DNA of 7,615 nt from an uncultured Acidobacteriota bacterium (lineage in GTDB: Bacteria; Acidobacteriota; JAAYUB01). The position numbers were made by a program, and so were the translations under genes. Below the pieces are notes generated by a model, which was not told the DNA's origin, did not search any database, and saw only the letters and a list, made by a program, of their open reading frames with translations. This document shows positions 1 to 6,632 of this stretch, one piece after another; position 1 is the first letter of the stretch; the number at the start of each line of letters is the position of its first letter. Location of the stretch: the NCBI GenBank assembly GCA_937925645.1, contig CALAMB010000054.1, forward strand, positions 1 through 7,615, read 5' to 3'.

Positions 1-73
1 GGCCCGCGTGGCGACGCTCCTGTGCGACTCCGGCCTCAAGTACCTGAGCACCGACGTGTACCGCCGCCGCTAG
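1..73 (+). CDS. C-terminus of a cysteine synthase-family PLP enzyme (partial, 5' end outside window)
   Basis: Only the last 23 codons are present, read from base 2 and ending at TAG 71-73. The visible tail contains the stretch VATLLCDSGLKYLSTDVYR. This resembles the conserved end of the cysteine synthase / cystathionine beta-synthase group (CysK, CysM), where a pattern like V-T-(I/L)-L-x-D-S-G-x-(R/K)-Y-L-S-T follows the last strand of the PLP domain. Enzymes of this group make cysteine from O-acetylserine or O-phosphoserine and sulfide, using PLP in the cytoplasm. The catalytic lysine and PLP-binding loop lie outside the window, so the exact member cannot be told. The call rests on a short but characteristic motif, with no other domain following it. 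Confidence 0.72.
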   Translation, partial: ARVATLLCDSGLKYLSTDVYRRR

Positions 74-135
74 CGGACAACCGCGGCGACGGCCGCCTCG
101 CCGCGGACATATTCCGCCTGCGCGCCGATCCGCCG

Positions 136-159
136 CCTGCCATCTGCCGGACAGGCAGG
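136..159 (+). promoter_or_regulatory. Overlapping inverted repeats in front of the ABC exporter start
   Basis: CCTGCC at 136-141 is the reverse complement of GGCAGG at 154-159. A nearer arm, CTGCC at 144-148, pairs with GGCAG at 154-158 around a 5-base loop. The two hairpins share the same 3' arm and so exclude each other. That arm lies just ahead of the ATG at 167 and overlaps the only Shine-Dalgarno-like sequence (CAGGG, 156-160), so folding could limit translation. A separate 5-bp repeat (GCGGA 103-107 with TCCGC 113-117) lies upstream. There is no U-tract, so this is not a classic terminator. In GC-rich DNA such short repeats arise by chance, and no function is shown. Confidence 0.2.
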
Positions 160-166
160 GTGACTG

Positions 167-1936
167 ATGAAAATACTCTGGCGCTACCTCCGACCGCACC
201 GCGGGCTCATCGCGCTGATCCTGATGTTGGCCGGCCTCGCCCAGGTGCTGGCGCTCGTCGATCCGCTGATCTTCGGCCGGATCCTGGACGACTACGTGCT
301 CAATCCCGGCGGGCGTTCGGAAGCGGAACTCGTCCGCGGCGCGCTGGGCTGGCTGGCCCTGGCGGTGGCCATCGCCCTGACCGCCCGCGCCGCCACGGCC
401 GTCCAGGAGTACCTGCTGCGGCTCGTGGTGGGCAAGTCCGGAACGGAGATGTTCAACGACGGCCTCAAGCAGACGCTGCGGCTGTCGTTCGTGGAGCTCG
501 AGGCGCGCAGCAGCGGCGAGACGATGGGCCTGCTGCAGAAGGTGCGCACCGACACCGAGCGCTTCCTGGACGCGGCTGTCACCATCCTCTATTCCTCCGC
601 CGTGGGCATCGGCTTCATCGTCTGGTACGGCGTGACCAAGAACTGGCTGCTGATCCCGGTGTTCGGGATCGGCGTCGCGCTCATGGCCGGGTTCACGGGT
701 CTGCTCAGCCACAAGATCCGGACCGTCCAGCGCGCCATCGTCCGCGAGAGCGTGCGCCAGTCCGGCCAGATCACCGAGTCGCTCCGCAACATCGAGCTGG
801 TCAAGAGCCTGGGGCTCACCTGGCCGGAGATCCGCCGGCTGCAGGTCCACACCCGGCGGATCTTCGACCTCGAGATGGAAAAGGTCCGCAAGATCCGCGG
901 CCTCGCCTTCCTGCAGGGCACGCTCATCAACCTCCTGCGGCAGTCGATCCTGTTCATCCTGCTCTGGCTCATCTTCCGCCAGGCCCTGTCGGCCGGCGAG
1001 CTGGTGTCGTTCCAGCTGATCCTCAACACGATCTTCGGCCCGCTCCATCAGCTCGGCCGGGTCATCCTGAGCTACCGCGAGTCCGAGGCCTCGCTGCTGG
1101 CGTTCGACCGGCTCATGCAGACGCCCATCGAAAAGCGGCCGGACGAACCCGTCGAGATCGGCGTGATCGAGCGGCTGCAATTCGACGACGTGGTCTTCCG
1201 GTACCGGGGGGCGGCCGACAACGCCATCGACCACATCTCGTTCGAGGCGCGGCTCGGCGACACCATCGCCTTCGCCGGCCCGTCGGGCTGCGGCAAGAGC
1301 ACGCTGGTCAAGCTGCTGCTCGGGCTCTACGCCCCGAACGGCGGCGTCGTGTCGGTGGACGGGGTCCCCATCAACGAGCTGCGTTACAACCGCGTCCGTC
1401 GCCAGATCGGCTTCGTCGCCCAGGACGCCCAGCTCTTCTCGGGCACCATCCGGGAAAACCTGCAACTGGTGAAGCCGGAGGCCACCGACGCCGAGATGCT
1501 CGACGTGCTGCGCCGCGCTTCGGCGGGCGCGCTGCTGGCGCGGTCGGACCAGGGGCTCGACACGCGCCTGGGCGAGGGCGGGCTGCGGGTCTCCGGCGGC
1601 GAGCGGCAGCGTCTCGCCATCGCCCGTGCGCTGCTGCGCGCGCCCCGGCTGTTCATCTTCGACGAGGCCACCTCGTCGCTGGACTCGCTCACTGAGGGCG
1701 AGATCACCGGCGCCCTGCGCGAGATCTCGCGCAGCCGGCAGCACATGGTGATCCTGATCGCGCACCGGCTGAGCACCATCGCCCATGCCGACACCATCTA
1801 CGTGCTGGACCGGGGCCGCGTCGTCGAGACCGGCCGCCACAACGAGCTGATCGACGCCGGCGGCCTCTACGCGGCCATGTGGCGCCAGCAGGCGATGGAG
1901 CATCGGGCGCGGACCGGTCGGCTGGAGCCGATGTGA
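167..1936 (+). CDS. ABC exporter half-transporter (membrane domain fused to ATPase)
   Basis: A 589-residue type IV (MsbA-like) ABC exporter that would work as a dimer in the inner membrane. Six hydrophobic segments are visible at about residues 14-36, 57-79, 136-156, 160-180, 250-270 and 276-296. The ATPase domain follows from about 335: Walker A G371-T379 (GPSGCGKST), Q-loop Q419, signature VSGGE 475-479 (a variant of LSGGQ), Walker B ending in D499 with catalytic glutamate E500, D-loop SSLD, and switch histidine H533. All residues needed for ATP hydrolysis are present, so this is not a degenerate half of a heterodimer. ATG 167 is fixed as the start because an in-frame TGA sits at 161-163. 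CAGGG at 156-160 is a modest ribosome site. The substrate (lipid, drug or peptide) cannot be read from the sequence. The neighbours do not point to one, since the following genes have their own promoter. The length is normal for the family. Confidence 0.93.
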   Translation: MKILWRYLRPHRGLIALILMLAGLAQVLALVDPLIFGRILDDYVLNPGGRSEAELVRGALGWLALAVAIALTARAATAVQEYLLRLVVGKSGTEMFNDGLKQTLRLSFVELEARSSGETMGLLQKVRTDTERFLDAAVTILYSSAVGIGFIVWYGVTKNWLLIPVFGIGVALMAGFTGLLSHKIRTVQRAIVRESVRQSGQITESLRNIELVKSLGLTWPEIRRLQVHTRRIFDLEMEKVRKIRGLAFLQGTLINLLRQSILFILLWLIFRQALSAGELVSFQLILNTIFGPLHQLGRVILSYRESEASLLAFDRLMQTPIEKRPDEPVEIGVIERLQFDDVVFRYRGAADNAIDHISFEARLGDTIAFAGPSGCGKSTLVKLLLGLYAPNGGVVSVDGVPINELRYNRVRRQIGFVAQDAQLFSGTIRENLQLVKPEATDAEMLDVLRRASAGALLARSDQGLDTRLGEGGLRVSGGERQRLAIARALLRAPRLFIFDEATSSLDSLTEGEITGALREISRSRQHMVILIAHRLSTIAHADTIYVLDRGRVVETGRHNELIDAGGLYAAMWRQQAMEHRARTGRLEPM

Positions 1937-1958
1937 CGCGCGGCCGCCCGTTTTGGGG

Positions 1959-1987
1959 TTGATGATTTCAACTCCAGATGCTACAAT
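1959..1987 (+). promoter_or_regulatory. Sigma70-type promoter for the disaccharide gene unit
   Basis: A -35 element TTGATG (1959-1964) and a -10 element TACAAT (1982-1987) are separated by exactly 17 bases. They match the TTGACA / TATAAT consensus at 4 of 6 and 5 of 6 positions. The element lies in the only AT-richer stretch between the ABC exporter stop and the glycosyltransferase start. Transcription would begin near 1994, giving an untranslated leader of about 185 bases. The rest of the gap at 1937-2178 holds only short hairpins (for example GTCGT 2079-2083 with ACGAC 2091-2095). No recognisable riboswitch or convincing small gene was seen in it. Confidence 0.6.
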
Positions 1988-2166
1988 GAGTTCACTGCGA
2001 CCTGAGGTGTCCGGAAAATCACGCTCTGGCTCATGCGAAACCCGTCGCGGTCTGCTCTCGATCCACCACACGCCAGCCGTCGTCGCCGGCACGACAAGTT
2101 CCTCAATTCTGTGCATCGCGTGGCCTCCGCCAGGAGCGGTTTGGACGTCGTAGAAAACCATTTTTT

Positions 2167-2170
2167 GGAG
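2167..2170 (+). promoter_or_regulatory. Shine-Dalgarno GGAG for the glycosyltransferase
   Basis: GGAG at 2167-2170 follows a T-run and stands 8 bases before ATG 2179. It favours this ATG over the later in-frame ATG at 2230, which lies just before the first beta strand and has no comparable site. Confidence 0.6.
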
Positions 2171-2178
2171 AACCGATC

Positions 2179-3501
2179 ATGAATCCCCTCCCGCAACGTC
2201 GGCGGCCCCGCGTCAAGCGGCGCATCGCCATGATTTCCACCCATGGCTACGTGTCAGCCGAGCCGCCCCTCGGCGCTCCCGACACCGGCGGGCAGGTGGT
2301 GTATGTGCTGGAACTGTCCCGCAAGCTGGCTCAGCTCAGCTACCAGGTGGACATCTGGACCCGCCGCTTCGAGGAGCAGCCCGCCGAGGAATCCGCCGGA
2401 CCGGGCGTGCGCATCCTGCGCGTCCCGTGCGGCGGGCCGAACTTCATCCCCAAGGAGTACCTGCACGAGCACATCCCGGAGTGGGCCGAACGGGCCCTGC
2501 GCTGGATTTCCCGGGACCGGCTGAACTACCAGTTCATCAACAGCCACTACTGGGACGCCGGCCTGGCCGGCCAGTACATCGCCGACGCCGTGGGGGCCAT
2601 GCACCTGTTCACCCCCCATTCCCTTGGCTCCTGGAAGAAACAGCAGATGCAGCAGGACCATCCCGAGGAGGAGGCGGCATTCGAGGCCACCTACAATTTC
2701 CGGCAGCGCATCGCGAGCGAAAGCCGGATTTTCAAGGACTGCGACCTGGTGGTGGCCACCTCGCCGCCCCAGTTGGACATCATCCGTAAGGATTACGGCA
2801 CAGCAGCAGACAAGATCCAGGTGATCCCGCCCGGCTACGACGACAATCGCTTTTTCCCGCTCAGCGACTCGTCCCGTGACCTGTTGCGCGACCAGCTCGG
2901 CTACACCGGTCACCGGGTCATCGCCTCCGTGGGGCGGCTGGCCCGCAACAAGGGATTCGACCTGCTGCTGGACGCCTTCCGGGTGGTCGCCCCGCGCGTA
3001 CCCGATGCCATCCTGGTGCTGGCCGTGGGAACTGAGTCGCCGAACCTGGAAGGCGACCCGCTGCTTGCGGAACTCAGGGAACAGGCCGACCGCTCCGGCC
3101 TGGCGGACCGGATCCGGTTCCGTGGCTCCCTGCCCGACGAGGAGATGGCCGATTTCTACCGTGCGGCTGACGTGTTCGTGCTGCCCAGCCGATACGAACC
3201 CTTCGGCATGACCGCCATCGAGGCCATGGCGTGCGGCACCCCCACTGTCATCACGGTGCACGGCGGCCTGATCCGGACCATGTCCTACGGCGTCCACGCG
3301 CTCTGCGCCGATCCGTTCGACCCGGAGGACCTCGGCATCACCATGGTCAAGACGCTGCGCTACCGCCACCTGGCCGGGCGGCTGGCCCAGGAGGGTGCCC
3401 ACCGAGTGCGCAGCTACTTCACCTGGACCGGGATCGCCCAGCAACTGATCCGCACCGTGGAGGATCGCGAATCGCCCGCCATAATAGTCCACGAAGGCTA
3501 G
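2179..3501 (+). CDS. mfpsA: Mannosylfructose-phosphate synthase-like GT4 glycosyltransferase
   Basis: A 440-residue cytoplasmic retaining glycosyltransferase of family GT4. The expected reaction is GDP-mannose plus fructose-6-phosphate to mannosylfructose-6-phosphate (EC 2.4.1.246). The close alternative is sucrose-phosphate synthase using UDP- or ADP-glucose. Visible marks are the N-terminal acceptor loop with H22-G23 and D35-T-G-G-Q39, an INSHYWDAG-type segment, an HTPHSLG-like segment (FTPHSLG), and PPGYDDNRFFP in the middle. The donor site shows R253 and K258, and the E-x7-E pair is E340 and E348 (in YEPFGMTAIE). The wording of these stretches, including HGYVSAEPPLG, FIPKEYL and FTWTGIAQQL, resembles the remembered Agrobacterium MfpsA sequence more than plant or cyanobacterial sucrose-phosphate synthases. 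That is recall, not an alignment. The start has a GGAG site 8 bases upstream. The next gene begins 9 bases after the stop, and the phosphatase and fructokinase downstream fit this pathway. Donor specificity is unproven. Confidence 0.85.
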   Translation: MNPLPQRRRPRVKRRIAMISTHGYVSAEPPLGAPDTGGQVVYVLELSRKLAQLSYQVDIWTRRFEEQPAEESAGPGVRILRVPCGGPNFIPKEYLHEHIPEWAERALRWISRDRLNYQFINSHYWDAGLAGQYIADAVGAMHLFTPHSLGSWKKQQMQQDHPEEEAAFEATYNFRQRIASESRIFKDCDLVVATSPPQLDIIRKDYGTAADKIQVIPPGYDDNRFFPLSDSSRDLLRDQLGYTGHRVIASVGRLARNKGFDLLLDAFRVVAPRVPDAILVLAVGTESPNLEGDPLLAELREQADRSGLADRIRFRGSLPDEEMADFYRAADVFVLPSRYEPFGMTAIEAMACGTPTVITVHGGLIRTMSYGVHALCADPFDPEDLGITMVKTLRYRHLAGRLAQEGAHRVRSYFTWTGIAQQLIRTVEDRESPAIIVHEG

Positions 3502-3510
3502 GGCCGTTCC

Positions 3511-5580
3511 ATGCGCACCGCCACGATCAAGCTGTTTGCGTCCGATCTGGACGGCACCCTGTTGGGTGATCCGCCCGCCACCCATTTCTTCCGCATGCAA
3601 TGGGAGGCGCTCGATTCCGGCCGGCGGCCCCTGCTCTGCTACAACACGGGCCGGCTTTTGGATGACACCGCAGCCGTCTGTCGGCAGGAGGGGCTGCCGG
3701 AGGCCGATTTCATCATCGCCGGCGTCGGCACGGGCATCTTCGACCGCCGCCAGGGCCGCCTCATCAAGGAGTTTTCAGAAATCCTGGAAGAGGGATGGAA
3801 CCTGGCCCGGGTGGACGGGATCATCCGCCAGGTGGACCTGCCCATCACCCGCCAGCCCAACCATTTTCAGAACCGGTTCAAATCCAGCTGGTTTTTGGAA
3901 AACGCCGAGCCCCAGCAACTGGCCCTGGTCGAAAAGCGGCTGACCAAAGCCGGGCTGGACGTGGTGGTGGTGTATTCCAGTTCCCTCCACCTGGACATTC
4001 TGCCCCGTTGGGCGAACAAGGGCAATGCCCTGCGCTGGCTGATCCGCCACTTGAAGATCCGAGCCGATCATGTCCTGGTGGCCGGTGACAGCGGCAACGA
4101 CCTGGCCATGTTCCTCATCGATCAGGTCAAGGGGATCGTGGTGGGCAACGCCCAGCCGGAACTGTACCAGGCCACCAAGCACCGGCCCTTTTACCACGCG
4201 GCGGCGCCCTGCGCCCGGGGCGTGGTGGAGGGATTGAGCCATTACCAGGTGTTCCCCGCCGGTGCGAAACTACCGGAGACCGAGACCGACGCGGGCCAGG
4301 TTCCCTTTCTGCCCGATCACGGCCGGACAGAACGACCGGTCAGCAACGAGGAGGCCTTCATCCGATTGGCCTACGGGCGGGCGGTGGAGGCGTTGCGCAG
4401 GAACGTGACCTCGGTTGGCTTTTCGGCGTGCTCGCTGCCCGACAACGATCCCTCGGGCACCGACATCAATTACCGGAGCGTCTGGGCCCGGGATGGTTCC
4501 ATCGCCGTGTGCGGATCGCTGCCGCTCGCCGGCGACGAGTCCATCCGTCGGTGCCAGCTCGCCACCCTGGAGACCCTGCTGGGCAACCTGTCGCCCAACG
4601 GGCAGATCCCCACCAACGTGGCCATCGATTCAGGCCGGCCCGATTACTCGGGGATCGGCAGCATCTGCTCCATCGACAGCGGCCTGTGGCTTGTCATCGC
4701 CTGCTACGAGTACACCAAGGCGACCCATGACCTGGAGTTCCTGCGCCGGCACGCCGGCCGCCTGCAGCGGGCCATGGACTGGCTCAGCGCCCACGACGGC
4801 AACAACGACGCCCTTCTTGAAATCCCCGAAGCCGGTGACTGGACCGACCTGTTCGGCCGGAGCTACAACGTGCTCTATGATGAGATCCTGTGGTACCGCG
4901 CCAACATCTGTTTCGGCCGGATGCTGGAGCTGCTGGGGGAAGATGCCCGGGCCGGCGACTACTTGCGCTGGTCCCAGGTGATCAAGAAGGAAATCCTGCT
5001 TCACTTCTGGCCCAGCACCAGCCAGCCCGCTCCCGGCGAGGGGCCCAGTTTCGCCGACCAGCAGTTCGCGCTGGGCGATGCCCGCTACCTGATCGCCCAG
5101 GTCACTCCGTTCGATTACAGCTGGCGGTGCGACGTCCTGGGCAACGTGATGGCCTTCCTGTACGGGGTGCTGGATCTGGAGAAGGCGCGGCAGGCGTTCC
5201 GCTTCATGTGGGGAGTGGGCGTCAACCAGCCCTTCCCGGTGGCCAACCTCTACCCGGTGGTGACGGGCGGCGACCCGGACTGGCGCCGGTATTACACCGT
5301 CAACCTGATGAATCTGCCCCACCACTATCACAACGGCGGCGTGTGGCCGTTCATCGGCGCCCAGTGGGTCCGGTTCATCCACCGGATCGGCCTCCCCGAA
5401 CTCGCTCGCCAGGAGCTGGTCCGACTGGCCGAGCTCAACCGGACCGGCATCGCCGGGGAGTGGGAATTCAACGAATGGGCCCACGGAGTGACGGGACGGC
5501 CCATGGGCAAACGTTACCAGGCCTGGTCGGCAGCGGAGTTCATCCGGACCTGCCACGAACTCCAGGTGGCCGGATCATGA
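3511..5580 (+). CDS. Fusion of mannosylfructose/sucrose-phosphate phosphatase (HAD) with GH100 invertase-like hydrolase
   Basis: A 689-residue two-domain protein. Residues 1 to about 248 form a HAD-IIB phosphatase of the sucrose- or mannosylfructose-phosphate phosphatase type (EC 3.1.3.24 / 3.1.3.79). Motif I is D12-L-D14-G-T, motif II T46 in YNTGR, motif III K170 (NKGNAL), and motif IV G192-D-S-G-N-D197. A hydrophilic linker (about 250-277) leads to an (alpha/alpha)6-type hydrolase resembling GH100 neutral/alkaline invertases. Matches are NYRSVWARD around D328, IDSGLW 388-393 followed by YTKATHD, GDWTD 442-446, a TPFDYSWRCDVLGN segment, YHNGGVWP 606-613, and NEW..G..GR..G...QAWS near the C-terminus. 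By position, D446 and E655 match the acid/base pair of GH100 enzymes, which is inferred. No signal peptide is seen, so it acts in the cytoplasm. AGGG (3500-3503) overlapping the upstream stop is a plausible ribosome site. The first half completes disaccharide synthesis and the second half probably breaks the disaccharide down. A glycogen-debranching-like (GDE_C) hydrolase is the main alternative for the second half. Confidence 0.85.
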   Translation: MRTATIKLFASDLDGTLLGDPPATHFFRMQWEALDSGRRPLLCYNTGRLLDDTAAVCRQEGLPEADFIIAGVGTGIFDRRQGRLIKEFSEILEEGWNLARVDGIIRQVDLPITRQPNHFQNRFKSSWFLENAEPQQLALVEKRLTKAGLDVVVVYSSSLHLDILPRWANKGNALRWLIRHLKIRADHVLVAGDSGNDLAMFLIDQVKGIVVGNAQPELYQATKHRPFYHAAAPCARGVVEGLSHYQVFPAGAKLPETETDAGQVPFLPDHGRTERPVSNEEAFIRLAYGRAVEALRRNVTSVGFSACSLPDNDPSGTDINYRSVWARDGSIAVCGSLPLAGDESIRRCQLATLETLLGNLSPNGQIPTNVAIDSGRPDYSGIGSICSIDSGLWLVIACYEYTKATHDLEFLRRHAGRLQRAMDWLSAHDGNNDALLEIPEAGDWTDLFGRSYNVLYDEILWYRANICFGRMLELLGEDARAGDYLRWSQVIKKEILLHFWPSTSQPAPGEGPSFADQQFALGDARYLIAQVTPFDYSWRCDVLGNVMAFLYGVLDLEKARQAFRFMWGVGVNQPFPVANLYPVVTGGDPDWRRYYTVNLMNLPHHYHNGGVWPFIGAQWVRFIHRIGLPELARQELVRLAELNRTGIAGEWEFNEWAHGVTGRPMGKRYQAWSAAEFIRTCHELQVAGS

Positions 5581-6494
5581 ACCGGGCCGCGGGCGAGCGT
5601 CCGCCGACGGGACCGATCCTCTGCTTCGGCGAGATCCTCTGGGACCACCTGCCCACCGGCCGGTTCATGGGCGGGGCACCCCTGAACGTGGCCGTACACC
5701 TGCGCCGTCTAGGCCGCCGGGCCTTGCCGGTGTCGGCGGTGGGCGACGACGGCCCGGGCGCCGAAGCGCTGGCCACCCTGAACCGCCTCGGCGTGGACAC
5801 GCGGGCCGTGGCGATCCGGCGGGACCTGCCCACCGGCACAGTGCGCGTCTCGCTGGATGCGGACGGCAACCCCCGCTTCACCATCGCCGAACCCGCCGCC
5901 TGGGATCGGATTCCCAACCCCAGCGGTGCAGCGGCGATCGCCGCTGAGAATCCGCACGCCGTCGTCTTTGGCAGCCTGGCCCTCCGCCAGGCCCCGAACC
6001 GGCGAACGCTGGCCCGGCTACTGAAAGCAACCGCGGCCATCCGCATCTGCGACATCAACCTGCGCCCCCCCCATGATGACCGGGCCCGGGCCCTGCGGCT
6101 CGCCCGCCGGGCGGACCTGCTCAAGCTCAACCGGCAGGAGCTATTGGTGCTGTCGGGCGCCGCTGCCGGCACCCCCCTGGAAGCGGCCGTCGCGGCGCTG
6201 CAACGGCGCACCGGATGCCGTCGGATCTGCGTCACCCTGGGCGCCGACGGCGCGATCCTCCTGGATCACGGACGCTGGCACCGCTGCCGGCCCGAGCCGG
6301 TGACCGTCCGTGACACGGTGGGAGCCGGCGACGCCTTTACCGCCGTGCTCGCCGCCGCCCTGACCGCCCGGGCGACGCCCCCCTGGCCGGCGGTCCTGGC
6401 CGACGCCTGCCGGCTGGCTGCCTACGTGGCATCGCGTTCCGGCGCGACGCCGGCATACGACGCCGCCCGTCTGGGCCTGGTGCTCGGCCCTTAA
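5577..6494 (+). CDS. PfkB-family fructokinase
   Basis: A 305-residue ribokinase/PfkB-fold sugar kinase, of normal length for bacterial fructokinases (EC 2.7.1.4; fructose plus ATP to fructose-6-phosphate). It begins with the CFGEILWD strand. The substrate-side motif GGAPLNVA follows at residues 32-39, where A-P-L-N is typical of fructokinases rather than ribokinases. The second PfkB signature is D246-T-V-G-A-G-D252, with D252 as the catalytic base and the G-A-G-D anion hole. The start is ATG 5577, whose ATGA overlaps the TGA of the fusion gene. AGGTGG at 5564-5569 serves as its ribosome site, 7 bases away, so translation is probably coupled. The same frame stays open far upstream inside the previous gene, but that part only shadows the hydrolase. 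In context the enzyme would return fructose released by the hydrolase domain to fructose-6-phosphate, the acceptor of the transferase. Another keto-sugar kinase activity is possible but less likely. Confidence 0.9.
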   Translation: MNRAAGERPPTGPILCFGEILWDHLPTGRFMGGAPLNVAVHLRRLGRRALPVSAVGDDGPGAEALATLNRLGVDTRAVAIRRDLPTGTVRVSLDADGNPRFTIAEPAAWDRIPNPSGAAAIAAENPHAVVFGSLALRQAPNRRTLARLLKATAAIRICDINLRPPHDDRARALRLARRADLLKLNRQELLVLSGAAAGTPLEAAVAALQRRTGCRRICVTLGADGAILLDHGRWHRCRPEPVTVRDTVGAGDAFTAVLAAALTARATPPWPAVLADACRLAAYVASRSGATPAYDAARLGLVLGP

Positions 6495-6507
6495 GAAACC
6501 GCCACCT

Positions 6508-6539
6508 GATGACGGGCCACCGGCGTCACGACCGTCATC
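6508..6539 (+). repeat. 8-bp inverted repeat after the fructokinase gene
   Basis: GATGACGG (6508-6515) and CCGTCATC (6532-6539) are perfect reverse complements around a 16-base loop. The loop itself can form GCC-ACC-GGC (6516-6524). The hexamer GCCACC occurs three times here: 6501-6506, 6516-6521 and 6540-6545. The stem starts 13 bases past the TAA and lies before the promoter of the next gene. No T-tract follows, so it is not an intrinsic terminator. It could protect the 3' end of the message, mark a Rho-dependent end, or be an operator for the protease gene. Confidence 0.35.
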
Positions 6540-6600
6540 GCCACCCCCGTTCGACAGGAACCGGAACCCCTGATTTCGGGTGAGCACGCCACAAAAGTAC

Positions 6601-6606
6601 TATAAT
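6601..6606 (+). promoter_or_regulatory. -10 element of the M48 protease promoter
   Basis: A perfect TATAAT stands in a short AT-rich island (6592-6613) in otherwise GC-rich DNA, 38 bases before the ATG at 6645. No good -35 hexamer lies 16-18 bases upstream: the sequence there is GGGTGA, and TTTCGG lies 21 bases away. The extended -10 TGn motif is also absent, so an activator may be needed. Transcription would start near 6612, leaving a leader of about 33 bases. Confidence 0.5.
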
Positions 6607-6632
6607 AGGATCATCGGTTGGTTCCCACTATC

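Noticed and set aside
22..1695. 557-codon open frame on + overlapping the ABC exporter
   Set aside because: It is out of phase with the exporter. The translation is an Arg/Pro/Ala-rich string with no domain motif, whereas the 167-1936 frame has every ABC motif. It is a GC-driven shadow.
1937..1955. Intrinsic terminator after the ABC exporter (GCGGCCGC followed by TTTT)
   Set aside because: The palindrome has no loop of its own and the T-run is only four bases, interrupted by G, so it is too weak to call.
1953..2153. 66-codon small gene on + in the gap before the glycosyltransferase
   Set aside because: It would start with TTG, lacks a ribosome site and contains the promoter itself. The peptide has no recognisable feature.
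1981..2244. 87-codon antisense gene across the leader and glycosyltransferase start
   Set aside because: No ribosome site, no motif, and overlap with a promoter and a real start codon.
2254..3600. 448-codon antisense open frame covering the glycosyltransferase
   Set aside because: Composition is His/Gly/Val/Gln-rich with no family motif or ribosome site. It mirrors the codon bias of the true gene.
4630..5556. 308-codon antisense open frame over the hydrolase domain
   Set aside because: It has no recognisable motif and is opposite a strongly supported coding frame.
4890..5576. Upstream extension of the fructokinase frame
   Set aside because: The frame is open but overlaps the hydrolase domain, and its translation is Arg/Pro-rich without motifs. 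The PfkB fold begins just after ATG 5577, which has its own Shine-Dalgarno.
6556..6600. Possible sigmaE promoter (GGAAC repeats) for the M48 protease
   Set aside because: GGAACC occurs twice at 6558-6569, but no TCTGA/TCAAA-like -10 lies at the right distance. TATAAT at 6601 explains expression better.
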